Shown piece by piece: positions 1 to 5,469 of a stretch of 12,420 bases of DNA. Both the position numbers and the translations under genes were made by a program. The notes under the pieces were generated by a model that did no database searches, was not told the DNA's origin, and saw only the letters and a program-made list of their open reading frames with translations. The stretch comes from Chloroflexota bacterium (GTDB taxonomy: Bacteria; Chloroflexota; UBA6077), in assembly GCA_021788565.1 (NCBI GenBank), contig JAJYKO010000069.1:1-12420 (forward strand), written 5' to 3'. Each line of letters starts with the position of its first letter. The stretch's first letter is position 1.

Positions 1-732
1 ATGGCCGCCCATCCGGAGATCAACACCTCCATCGTCTCCGTTCCACCCGCATTCACCAAGGACGCCGTGATGGAGGCGGTAGACGGTGGGATCAAGTTCA
101 TCAGTGTGTTTACCGAGCGGATCCCACGGGGCGACGTCTGCCAGATGCTCGAGTACGCCAAGAACCGGGGCGCGCGCATCGTCGGTCCCAACTCCCTGGG
201 GATGTGCTCCCCCGGCAAAGGTAAGCTGGGAGCCATAGGCGGTCCGGCCGAGGAGTTTAAGAAGGCATACATTCCAGGCCCGGTGGCTATCCTCTCGCGG
301 AGCGGTGGGATGCTGACCGAGACGGCGAGCCTGCTGACCCAGAACGGCATCGGCATGAGCACTGCCGTCAACATCGGGGGCGACCCCATCATCGGCTCCA
401 CCTTCGTGGAGTTGCTGCCGCTGCTGGAGCAGGATCCCCAGACCAAGGTGATCGTGCTGTTCTGTGAGCCCGGGACCTCCGCCGAGGAGAGACTGTCCGA
501 GTGGGTGAGGGAGGTCAACTACTCCAAGCCGATCGTCGCCTTCGTGACCGGCCGCTTCGTGGACGACATGCAGGGGATGCGGTTCGGGCACGCGGCGGTG
601 ATAGTTGAGGGCAACACCGGCTCGGCACGGGGCAAGATGAAGGCGATGCGTGACGCGGGGATCGTGGTGGTGGAGACCCATGACCAGATCGCCGTCGCGG
701 TGAAGAAGTTGCTGGCGGAAGTTAGCAATTAG
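1..732 (+). CDS. sucD: Succinyl-CoA ligase alpha subunit-like protein (5' end outside the window)
   Basis: The 243 visible residues match the later part of the CoA-ligase alpha subunit: the end of the CoA-binding Rossmann domain (GPNSLG near residue 62), then the ligase domain with SRSGGMLTE near 99, NIGGDPIIGS near 124, and RFGHAAVI near 194, whose His197 is the family's phosphohistidine. Known members use this histidine to pass phosphate between nucleotide and acyl-CoA. About 50-60 N-terminal residues, including the glycine-rich CoA loop, are missing, so the ATG at position 1 is almost certainly internal and the gene starts upstream. The usual GPNCPG motif reads GPNSLG here, so the acyl substrate may differ from succinate (malate-, citrate- or other CoA ligases are possible). 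A beta subunit is expected upstream. The last three codons and the stop lie inside an inverted repeat arm. A small ferredoxin follows in the same direction. Confidence 0.85.
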   Translation: MAAHPEINTSIVSVPPAFTKDAVMEAVDGGIKFISVFTERIPRGDVCQMLEYAKNRGARIVGPNSLGMCSPGKGKLGAIGGPAEEFKKAYIPGPVAILSRSGGMLTETASLLTQNGIGMSTAVNIGGDPIIGSTFVELLPLLEQDPQTKVIVLFCEPGTSAEERLSEWVREVNYSKPIVAFVTGRFVDDMQGMRFGHAAVIVEGNTGSARGKMKAMRDAGIVVVETHDQIAVAVKKLLAEVSN

Positions 733-826
733 CAATTAGTAATTAGCTGTTAGCTATCGGCCGTTGACGTCGTGGCATCAACTTCGGACGTAACCAATTG
801 GCTAATTACTAATTGCTAATCGCTAA
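722..826. repeat. 26-bp inverted repeat between sucD-like gene and ferredoxin
   Basis: Positions 722-747 and 801-826 are reverse complements with a single mismatch (727/821) around a 53-nt spacer. The arms are AT-rich and built of short units such as TTAGCAATTAG and TAATTAGC, in sharp contrast to the GC-rich surroundings. The left arm supplies the stop codon (730-732) of the upstream gene, and the right arm ends seven bases before the ferredoxin Shine-Dalgarno. As RNA it would form a long hairpin in the intercistronic spacer. It could be a mobile repeat of MITE or REP type, or an mRNA-processing or attenuation element. Confidence 0.85.
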
Positions 827-841
827 TAGCTTGGAGGACAA

Positions 842-1069
842 ATGGGCCTATTTGTAGAAGTCAAGATCGATCAGAGCAAGTTTTCCACCAAGCAGGCGCG
901 CGAGCTATGTGCCAGGGTGTGCCCCGTGGATGCCATGAAGGCTACCGAAGAGGCGCTGCTGATTGACGGCGACAACGAGGATGAGTGCATTCTCTGCGAC
1001 CTGTGCATTCAGAACGCGCCTGATGGGGCTGTGAAGGTCATTCGCACCTACCAGGAGTGGATGAAGTAG
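842..1069 (+). CDS. Small 4Fe-4S ferredoxin-like protein
   Basis: A 75-residue protein with Cys23, Cys27 (in CPVDAM), Cys49, Cys52 and Cys55 (CxxCxxC in CILCDLC). In two-cluster bacterial ferredoxins, cluster II is held by the first three cysteines of motif 2 and the CP cysteine of motif 1. That set is present here (49, 52, 55 plus 27). The fourth cysteine of motif 2 is replaced (QNAPDG), and only Cys23 remains of the cluster I set, so I infer one [4Fe-4S] cluster. It probably acts as a soluble one-electron carrier for an oxidoreductase. GGAGG at 833-837 lies four bases before the ATG and decides the start. Co-direction with the CoA-ligase gene suggests one operon, perhaps with a 2-oxoacid:ferredoxin oxidoreductase or similar enzyme nearby, but none is visible in this window. 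The partner is unknown. Confidence 0.8.
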   Translation: MGLFVEVKIDQSKFSTKQARELCARVCPVDAMKATEEALLIDGDNEDECILCDLCIQNAPDGAVKVIRTYQEWMK

Positions 1070-1074
1070 GGGCC

Positions 1075-1103
1075 GCGTGATGCGAGCGAGCGCAGCATCA
1101 CGC
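1075..1103 (+). terminator. Hairpin after ferredoxin gene
   Basis: A perfect 9-bp stem (1075-1083 with 1095-1103) and an 11-nt loop begins six bases after the ferredoxin stop. There is no T tract, so it is a possible terminator or 3'-end stabiliser rather than a classical intrinsic terminator. Confidence 0.45.
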
Positions 1104-1173
1104 CCTGCCGGCCCGCCTGGGTCGCACACCGATATATCCGCCTGGCAATGGCGCCTGGCTACTTCTCTTATAG

Positions 1174-1209
1174 CGGGGGCCGGCTGCGCGTGAGCGCCGC
1201 TGGCCCCCG
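1174..1209. terminator. Strong GC hairpin between convergent genes
   Basis: Positions 1174-1184 pair with 1199-1209 (10 Watson-Crick pairs and one G-T), and after one mismatch 1186-1189 pair with 1194-1197 around a 4-nt loop. It sits between the + strand ferredoxin and the - strand phosphoesterase and could act in both directions. No T tract is present on either side. Confidence 0.45.
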
Positions 1210-1272
1210 TTGCGATGAGTTGATGTCGTATCACGGGTGACACTGAGCTCGCCTGCGCCCCGCGTCTTACTT

Positions 1273-1302
1273 AAAGGGCAAGATGCTCCTGGCCGGCCCT
1301 TT
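1273..1302 (-). terminator. Possible terminator of the phosphoesterase gene
   Basis: AAAGGGC (1273-1279) pairs with GCCCTTT (1296-1302), a 7-bp stem beginning 12 bases after the - strand stop codon. Read on the - strand the stem ends in a short TTTAA run, so it is a weak intrinsic terminator candidate. Confidence 0.4.
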
Positions 1303-1313
1303 GGCTCGGGCGG

Positions 1314-2042
1314 CTACCACCCCATGGCTATTCGGTCGACGAGCGGACCTGGCAGCCCCGCCTCGCGCATCTTCCGCTGTGTGACCTCAATCGGGTAGGC
1401 AACCCGTCGCCACTCCAGGGCGGCGGCGTCGGAGTCGTAGATGGCGTAAGCGGCGCGTGGATCGCCATCCCGCGGCTGGCCCACGCCGCCCGGATTGGCG
1501 ATGAACCGAACGTTGCCGACCAACTCAGTGTCGCCCGGACCAGGCACCCTGCCGAAGACCCGATCGACGTCGATCTGCTGCTCGAACAGGACCGGCACAT
1601 GGGTGTGGCCCACCAGGCACGCGGGCGTGTCGAAGTAGGCGAAGTTGGCGGCAGCCCTGGATTCCTGGGTGATGTACTCCCAGATTGGCTGCCGAGGGCT
1701 GCCGTGGACGATGGTGAAGGGGCCTTCGGTTAGCACGTACGGGAGGGCGGACAGGAACTGGAAGGAGCGCTCCGTGAGCTGTCGTGCCGTCCACTCGGCA
1801 GCCAGAGCAGCGACGGCGTTGAACGCGGAGCTGTCCATTTCGCCGACGGCAACCGCGTCGTGATTGCCCATCACGCACAGGTGCTGATGGCGGCGAAGCA
1901 GCTCTATGCACTCGTTCGGCTCGGGACCGTAGCCCACGAGGTCGCCGAGGCACCACACGGCATCCACAGTACCCATGTCGGCGAGGACCGCCTCGAAGGC
2001 TGCGAGGTTCGAATGCACGTCCGCGACGATACCGTAACGCAA
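1314..2042 (-). CDS. Calcineurin-like metallophosphoesterase (YfcE/MJ0936-type)
   Basis: This 242-residue protein has the full set of dinuclear-metal phosphoesterase motifs in order: DVH (Asp8, His10), GDLVGYGP (Asp34), GNHD (Asn60, His61), HGSP (His113) and GHTH (His146, His148). The length and the compact C-terminal part fit the small stand-alone phosphodiesterase group, cytosolic enzymes that hydrolyse phosphodiester or phosphomonoester bonds. The physiological substrate cannot be read from sequence. The start codon is TTG at 2042, supported by AAGGAG at 2053-2058 with ten bases between and by the family's typical beginning (MRYGIVADVHSN). No in-frame ATG lies near it. The gene stands alone: a tRNA on the other strand lies upstream and a convergent gene lies downstream. 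Nothing ties it to the neighbouring metabolic genes. Confidence 0.9.
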   Translation of the reverse strand: MRYGIVADVHSNLAAFEAVLADMGTVDAVWCLGDLVGYGPEPNECIELLRRHQHLCVMGNHDAVAVGEMDSSAFNAVAALAAEWTARQLTERSFQFLSALPYVLTEGPFTIVHGSPRQPIWEYITQESRAAANFAYFDTPACLVGHTHVPVLFEQQIDVDRVFGRVPGPGDTELVGNVRFIANPGGVGQPRDGDPRAAYAIYDSDAAALEWRRVAYPIEVTQRKMREAGLPGPLVDRIAMGW

Positions 2043-2108
2043 AGTCGGTTTGCTCCTTCAGGAAGACAGGTGGCAAGTCCCATTCCGCGCCGCAAACCTG
2101 GTACCTGG

Positions 2109-2176
2109 AACCACGGAGACACCGAGGGCACGAAGACAGCTGGGCCAGGCTCCGTGTTCTCGGTGCCTCCGTGGTT
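2109..2176. repeat. 68-nt imperfect inverted repeat (CCACGGAG...CTCCGTGG type)
   Basis: The terminal 18 bases (2109-2126 and 2159-2176) are reverse complements with one mismatch (2119/2166). Inside, CACG/CGTG (2129-2132, 2153-2156) continues the stem. I recognise the arm AACCACGGAGACACCGAG as a motif seen in intergenic DNA of many environmental bacteria, including Chloroflexota and Planctomycetota. That recognition is from memory, not from a search. It lies 67 bases upstream of the phosphoesterase start and probably represents a dispersed, non-coding repeat. Confidence 0.75.
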
Positions 2177-2276
2177 CATTTGCCACTAATCACGATCGGG
2201 CGTGGCCGGTCGCGACGACTCCATTGTAGATGCTGGAGTAGGAAAATCAAACGATGGCGCGAGGATGATCCGGCGA

Positions 2277-2304
2277 TTGACGGGGAGGCTGCCTGTGGTA
2301 AGAT
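2277..2304 (+). promoter_or_regulatory. Sigma-70-type promoter for tRNA-Leu
   Basis: TTGACG at 2277-2282 and TAAGAT at 2299-2304 are separated by 16 bases. The expected transcript start near 2311 is about 19 bases before the mature tRNA 5' end at 2330, which suits a stable RNA gene. hicA follows the tRNA closely and may be read from the same promoter. Confidence 0.6.
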
Positions 2305-2329
2305 TCGGGCCGTGCGGCTGAGGTTGCGA

Positions 2330-2415
2330 GCCGGGGTGGCGAAATGGCATACGCGGCGGACTTAAAATCCGCTGCCCGCAAGGGCTTAGGGGTTCGAATC
2401 CCCTCCCCGGTACCA
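2330..2415 (+). tRNA. trnL: tRNA-Leu (UAA anticodon)
   Basis: The acceptor strand GCCGGGG (2330-2336) pairs with CCCCGGT (2405-2411), closing with G-T. A73 (2412) and an encoded CCA (2413-2415) follow. The anticodon stem GCGGA/TCCGC (2356-2360, 2368-2372) holds the loop CTTAAAA, so the anticodon is TAA at 2363-2365, which reads UUA leucine codons. A long variable arm (TGCCCGCAAGGGCT) marks a class II tRNA. The T arm is AGGGG-TTCGAAT-CCCCT (2388-2404). Its 3' end is the sequence repeated three more times downstream, so this gene is the likely integration target of the accessory region. Confidence 0.97.
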
Positions 2416-2435
2416 CGTGGAGGACTGAGAGAATA

Positions 2436-2663
2436 GTGACCAGGATGCCCAGAGTTACCGCGGCGCGTCTTCTCCCAGCCCTCAAGAAGGACGGTTGGTT
2501 CGTGGTCGCCAGGGAGGGGAGCCACTTACAGTTGCGCCATCCCACCAAGCCTGGCAAGGTATCTGTAGCTGAACACACGGGAAAGGTTATCCCGCCCCCG
2601 ATCCTGATGTCGATCCTCCGGCAGGCAGGTCTTACGGCGGATGAATTACGAAGGCTGCTCTGA
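2436..2663 (+). CDS. hicA: HicA-type mRNA interferase toxin
   Basis: The 75-residue product has the double-stranded RNA-binding-like fold signature of HicA: LLPALKKDGW, REGSHLQLRHP with the catalytic His30 in GSH, and the C-terminal LMSILRQAGLTADEL. HicA toxins cleave mRNA and are held inactive by HicB, encoded just downstream (14-base gap). Two starts are possible. GTG at 2436 lies 12 bases after GGAGG (2419-2423). ATG at 2445 gives MPRVTAARLL, the usual HicA beginning, but has no good ribosome site. The Shine-Dalgarno begins only four bases after the tRNA CCA end, so toxin mRNA is probably produced by processing of a tRNA-hicAB transcript. A related but deleted copy starts at 8247. Confidence 0.9.
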   Translation: MTRMPRVTAARLLPALKKDGWFVVAREGSHLQLRHPTKPGKVSVAEHTGKVIPPPILMSILRQAGLTADELRRLL

Positions 2664-2677
2664 AAGAGGGAAGAACG

Positions 2678-2920
2678 ATGCGTGAGTATCGCTACACTAT
2701 ACTGCTTCACGAGGACAGGAAGCAGGGTGGGTACTGGGTGACCGTGCCAGCTCTGCCGGGCTGCTACTCCCAGGGCGACACTCTGGAAGCGGCCATCGCG
2801 AATGCCAGGGAAGCCATCCACCTCTACGTGACCACTCTGATTGACGAAGGGGCCGCAGTTCCGGAAGAGGACGGCGGGGCACAGGCTGTCACAGTGGCAA
2901 TTCAGGCGTCGGCAGCCTGA
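2678..2920 (+). CDS. hicB: HicB-type antitoxin
   Basis: The 80-residue protein carries the HicB partial RNase H-like fold: YTILLHEDRKQGGYWVTVPA, LPGCYSQGDTLEAAI, then a helix ANAREAIHLYV and an acidic tail with PEED. It would bind and neutralise the HicA encoded directly upstream, and HicB proteins often also repress their own operon. No C-terminal DNA-binding domain is visible, as in other HicB proteins near 80 residues. GAGGGAAG before the ATG serves as ribosome site. The 3' half of this gene plus about 47 bases after its stop recurs as a truncated copy at 9558-9754 with very high nucleotide identity, which points to recent duplication or a second insertion of the same element. Confidence 0.92.
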   Translation: MREYRYTILLHEDRKQGGYWVTVPALPGCYSQGDTLEAAIANAREAIHLYVTTLIDEGAAVPEEDGGAQAVTVAIQASAA

Positions 2921-2941
2921 GACGAACTCACCAGCGCGACC

Positions 2942-2967
2942 AGGGGGTCCAGTCCCCTTGCCGGTAC
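2942..2967 (+). repeat. tRNA-Leu 3'-end-like repeat after hicB (candidate attachment site)
   Basis: These 26 bases match 2388-2413 of tRNA-Leu at 21 positions. The T stem AGGGG/CCCCT is perfect, the T loop reads GTCCAGT instead of TTCGAAT, and it ends in GGTAC as the tRNA does. It begins 21 bases after the hicB stop. Together with the tRNA it brackets hicAB as a direct repeat. A near relative lies at 9729-9754. Confidence 0.7.
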
Positions 2968-3364
2968 GATTAATAGCGGACTACCCGGGCAGGAGAACGA
3001 GGCAGGTGGCCACCCCTGTTCCGCGCTCAACGCGTCGACTCTCTATGCAAGAAGGGTGTCAAATGGGTGTCACCCTCTCGCCTCAGAAACCTCCAACGCC
3101 TCCTGACTGGTATTTGATGAGGGAATGATACTACCTTGCCTCCTAGAACCGAGGGAAAAGGAGGTTCGGCCAGGGGTGGATCACAATCCATCGCGGCCTA
3201 CTTCATATGTAGCACTGGTTTCTGCTAGACTGCGGGGCACCAACCCCATAGTTCAGATGTCTACCGAGGTGAAGGCCGTCCGTGAAGGGTGCAGGTCGAG
3301 CAGCCCCGCGCGGGCCGGCTGGCGCTGGACTCGTTGAGCAAGATGCTGCTGGAGGTAGTGAATC
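2968..3364. other. Gene-poor stretch after the first hicAB unit
   Basis: I see no convincing gene. A direct repeat GGGTGTCA occurs at 3054-3061 and 3065-3072, and AGGGTG (3053-3058) can pair with CACCCT (3071-3076). A short open stretch just before 3365 ends LDSLSKMLLEVVNHVC and overlaps the next start, but a stop 24 codons earlier leaves nothing to assign. It may be a gene remnant. Confidence 0.4.
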
Positions 3365-3946
3365 ATGTCTGCTGACCCGCTAGCCCAGTCTGCCGATGCC
3401 ACGATGCCGGACAGAAACGCAATGGCCACACTTCATGCAACTCTAAACTCGCGGGTGATCCACCAGGACCAGCTAGGCTGGAGCTGTCTGCAGCTATTGA
3501 TCGCAGTTCAGGGCGCCCTACTGGTTGCTGCATATGGGTTCCGACAGGCCTGGCTCGGGCCGCTCGTTCTCATCTTCGCGGTGATGCTAACCCTTGCAGT
3601 GCTTGTACTTATCCGCGCCGATTACGGAGACCGTCACGCGAATATTGCGGACATGGATGCGGTTGTAGACCAGCTGCTCGAGGGCAATGACTGGGACTCT
3701 TTGAGAGAGCGACGCCACGCCAACAACGCCACCGAGGAGAAGACTCAATTAGGGCGTAAGGACAGGACCAACAGACTCCTGAATTATTCGACCAGCCATG
3801 CCTTATGGTTCGGTTGGTCGCCAACCGATCTGGCGCAAGCCGTTGTAATCGCATTCATTGTAATTGACGTGACCCTAGCGGTGGTGATCGAGCTGCGGTT
3901 GGTGGGTATCCTTCCGTCTTTGCCGGATTGGACGCTCGGCCGATGA
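3365..3946 (+). CDS. Three-helix membrane protein of unknown function
   Basis: I do not recognise a characterised family. The 193-residue product has a polar N-terminus, two close hydrophobic segments at about 41-59 and 64-83, a charged central part (86-145, rich in Asp, Arg and Asn), and a third hydrophobic segment at about 157-176. This predicts an inner-membrane protein with a sizeable soluble loop of about 70 residues. The segment HQDQLGWSCLQLLIAVQGA resembles a type of small bacterial membrane protein that I have seen without function. GGAGGT at 3351-3356, eight bases before the ATG, fixes the start. It is the first cargo gene after the hicAB unit and is not in an operon. Its codon use looks less biased than that of the metabolic genes, which fits acquired DNA. 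Confidence 0.6.
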   Translation: MSADPLAQSADATMPDRNAMATLHATLNSRVIHQDQLGWSCLQLLIAVQGALLVAAYGFRQAWLGPLVLIFAVMLTLAVLVLIRADYGDRHANIADMDAVVDQLLEGNDWDSLRERRHANNATEEKTQLGRKDRTNRLLNYSTSHALWFGWSPTDLAQAVVIAFIVIDVTLAVVIELRLVGILPSLPDWTLGR

Positions 3947-4170
3947 TGCCGATCCGGTCGAGTAGGGATCAACTCGGCGGGAACTGGTTCTCCATGTTGG
4001 TTCGTATATGGTTCCCCCCACGCTGGAACTCTCAGTCGAGTTCACCTACCACTGTGAACTTCGATCCCGACAGCCATTCGCTCTGTCCCGCTTGACCACT
4101 TTCGATAGCCCCCACCAGGGCGCCTTGTGTAGTGACCTCAATGCAGTTCCCCACGCCTTCCCAAGAGTAT

Positions 4171-4192
4171 ACCCGAAGAGTGACGCTCGGGT
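4171..4192 (-). terminator. Weak hairpin after the secreted-protein gene
   Basis: ACCCGA (4171-4176) pairs with TCGGGT (4187-4192) around a 10-nt loop, 15 bases after the - strand stop at 4207. It is a weak terminator candidate between two convergent genes. Confidence 0.3.
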
Positions 4193-4206
4193 GCAACTGC
4201 GAATTG

Positions 4207-4572
4207 CTAAGAAGCCAAGACGCCATTGCTCATCTGCGCGGTCTGGTAGTCCGCTTCCCAAGGAAAGCGCTCACTATTCAGTCGTGATTGGACTCCATTC
4301 GGGCCGTTTATCCAGGTCATGTAACCGTTGGTAAAGGCAGTCCAGTTGTCGCTTTTGCGCCATGCCATCAACCCCTTGGTCGCGTGCTGCAGAGAGTCGC
4401 CGTTCGCGCTGTAGTGCTCATCCTCTATTGGGGTGCCGACTACATCTGGTATCAGCGCTGCCAGTGCCGCGAAGCCCAACTTGAACGTAGGGGCCGTCTG
4501 TGCATGTACCGCACCCGCTAGTGCCAGGAACGCCACCAGGACTAGAGTAGCGCCCAGGATGCGCCGCCACAT
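4207..4572 (-). CDS. Small secreted protein with conserved WRKSDNWTAFTNGY block
   Basis: The 121-residue product begins with a signal peptide: MWRR, a hydrophobic stretch to about residue 21, and the cleavage site AVHA-QT after Ala24. The mature part is one domain (33-106) with the block GFAALAALIPDVVGTPIE, then EHYSANGDSLQHATKGL, WRKSDNWTAFTNGY, TWINGP and SRLNSERFPWE. I know this block as an unassigned extracellular module found mainly in Chloroflexota and some Actinomycetota, alone or at the end of larger exported proteins. It has no known catalytic residues and may bind cell-wall or sugar ligands. The open frame extends to a TTG at 4614, but AAGGAG eight bases before the ATG at 4572 and the resulting signal peptide support the shorter form. 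A promoter and a 12-codon leader reading frame lie upstream. Confidence 0.75.
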   Translation of the reverse strand: MWRRILGATLVLVAFLALAGAVHAQTAPTFKLGFAALAALIPDVVGTPIEDEHYSANGDSLQHATKGLMAWRKSDNWTAFTNGYMTWINGPNGVQSRLNSERFPWEADYQTAQMSNGVLAS

Positions 4573-4589
4573 TGCTGCCGCTCCTTTCC

Positions 4590-4628
4590 TTACTCGTGCC
4601 TGAACCCACTGCAAGACACCCCTTTCAT
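4590..4628 (-). CDS. Possible 12-residue leader peptide
   Basis: An ATG at 4628, preceded by GAGGAG (4633-4638) with four bases between, opens a 12-codon frame, MKGVSCSGFRHE, ending in TAA at 4590-4592. It lies inside the inferred 5' leader of the secreted-protein gene and stops 17 bases before that gene's ATG. The ribosome site is at least as good as the main one. It could couple translation to the main gene or be chance. I see no attenuator structure that depends on its codons. Confidence 0.3.
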   Translation of the reverse strand: MKGVSCSGFRHE

Positions 4629-4673
4629 TCTTCTCCTCTTAGATGAGTTAACATGAGGTTCTACATGGTTCCT

Positions 4674-4702
4674 ATCATATAGGCTTGCTCGCGGTATCGC
4701 AA
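4674..4702 (-). promoter_or_regulatory. Promoter for the secreted-protein gene
   Basis: On the - strand TTGCGA (4702-4697) and TATGAT (4679-4674) are separated by exactly 17 bases. The predicted start near 4667 gives a leader of about 95 nt containing the 12-codon frame. Confidence 0.5.
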
Positions 4703-4895
4703 TCTCGCCTGCGCAATCGTGGAGAGAATGTGGCATTTGCATCTTCCGTGGGGGTGGACCAGACAGTGGCTCTCCTTGCCACTTTTCTCCCCATGCCCGC
4801 GGCTTCCCAAGAAATCGTTACATTCAGGGATGCTACCCCGTTTATGTGGTGAAGGCGGGAAGCGGGTGGCGAGTTTCAGAAATTGGTCTCCAGAA
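4703..4895. other. Intergenic stretch between divergent promoters
   Basis: Nothing assignable is seen between the promoter of the secreted protein (-) and that of the HTH gene (+). Open frames here lack ribosome sites and recognisable content. Confidence 0.4.
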
Positions 4896-4898
4896 GCG

Positions 4899-4935
4899 TT
4901 ACAACTCGACCCCTTCATTCTTCTATAAAGGGTCG
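4899..4935 (+). promoter_or_regulatory. Promoter with overlapping inverted repeat, upstream of the HTH gene
   Basis: TTACAA at 4899-4904 and TATAAA at 4924-4929 (19-base spacer; or TCTATA at 4922-4927 with 17) form a plausible promoter. CGACCC (4907-4912) and GGGTCG (4930-4935) are inverted repeats that bracket the -10 element, a good layout for an operator bound by the HTH protein encoded 60 bases downstream. Confidence 0.45.
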
Positions 4936-4995
4936 GCGGTGACCGATATCGACGCCATCTCAATAGATACGGAAGAAATGAAAGGAGAGAATTTC

Positions 4996-5370
4996 ATGGT
5001 GAACAAGAAGCGTCTCGCGAAGGCAGTCATCAACGCAGGTGGGACGGTGAAATTCGGCCAGGCAATCGGCCTTTCGCCCTCCACCATCAGTAGGCACGTT
5101 GCGAAGGATGGCGTTTTGCCAAGGCTCAGCACGGTCAGCAAGCTGCAGCAGGGCATCAAGCTCTACGCGGTCCCCATTGAGCAGCGTGTCTCTGGTCATC
5201 GAACCCGCGTGTGCGGGCCATCGCTTGCTGATCAGCTTCTACATTTCGCGGCCAAGTTAGAACTCTCGGTAAGACCGGATCAAAGAGACGGGTTCGCGGA
5301 GATACGCGACCAGTTTCTGGAGTTAGTTGCTCGTGCTGAGCAACAGGAACTTCGCTTTAACGGTGTGTGA
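4996..5370 (+). CDS. Cro/YdaS-like helix-turn-helix protein
   Basis: The 124-residue product starts at the ATG at 4996, with AAAGGAG (4981-4987) eight bases upstream. The open frame extends further back to 4846, but without a ribosome site. Residues 5-37 form a helix-turn-helix: RLAKAVINAGGTVKFGQAIG is followed by LSPSTISRHV as recognition helix, close to the YdaS/Cro-like repressors of prophages that sense a gapped GGTxxxAxxIG pattern. Residues 75-118 (SLADQLLHFAAKLEL to FLELVARAEQQEL) look helical and may dimerise. It probably acts as a local repressor. The inverted repeat over its own -10 element suggests autoregulation. Its place among mobile-element remains suggests phage or island origin. 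The target set is unknown. Confidence 0.65.
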   Translation: MVNKKRLAKAVINAGGTVKFGQAIGLSPSTISRHVAKDGVLPRLSTVSKLQQGIKLYAVPIEQRVSGHRTRVCGPSLADQLLHFAAKLELSVRPDQRDGFAEIRDQFLELVARAEQQELRFNGV

Positions 5371-5469
5371 CCCCGGGGTAGTTGCGTGCTAGACACTATG
5401 GACATCGGTGGGACTATGGGCACCGGGTCATGTTTGCCGATGCGATCCTTCGTCGACGCGCCATGGAAG

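Noticed and set aside
1525..2076. 183-codon - strand frame overlapping the phosphoesterase
   Set aside because: It is Arg/Pro-rich and out of frame with the phosphoesterase, which carries all expected motifs.
2186..2821. Long - strand open frame across the tRNA and hicAB
   Set aside because: It spans a complete tRNA gene and two well-supported + strand genes and has no recognisable content.
3054..3076. CRISPR-like or iteron repeat GGGTGTCA
   Set aside because: There are only two copies, three bases apart, with no further periodicity.
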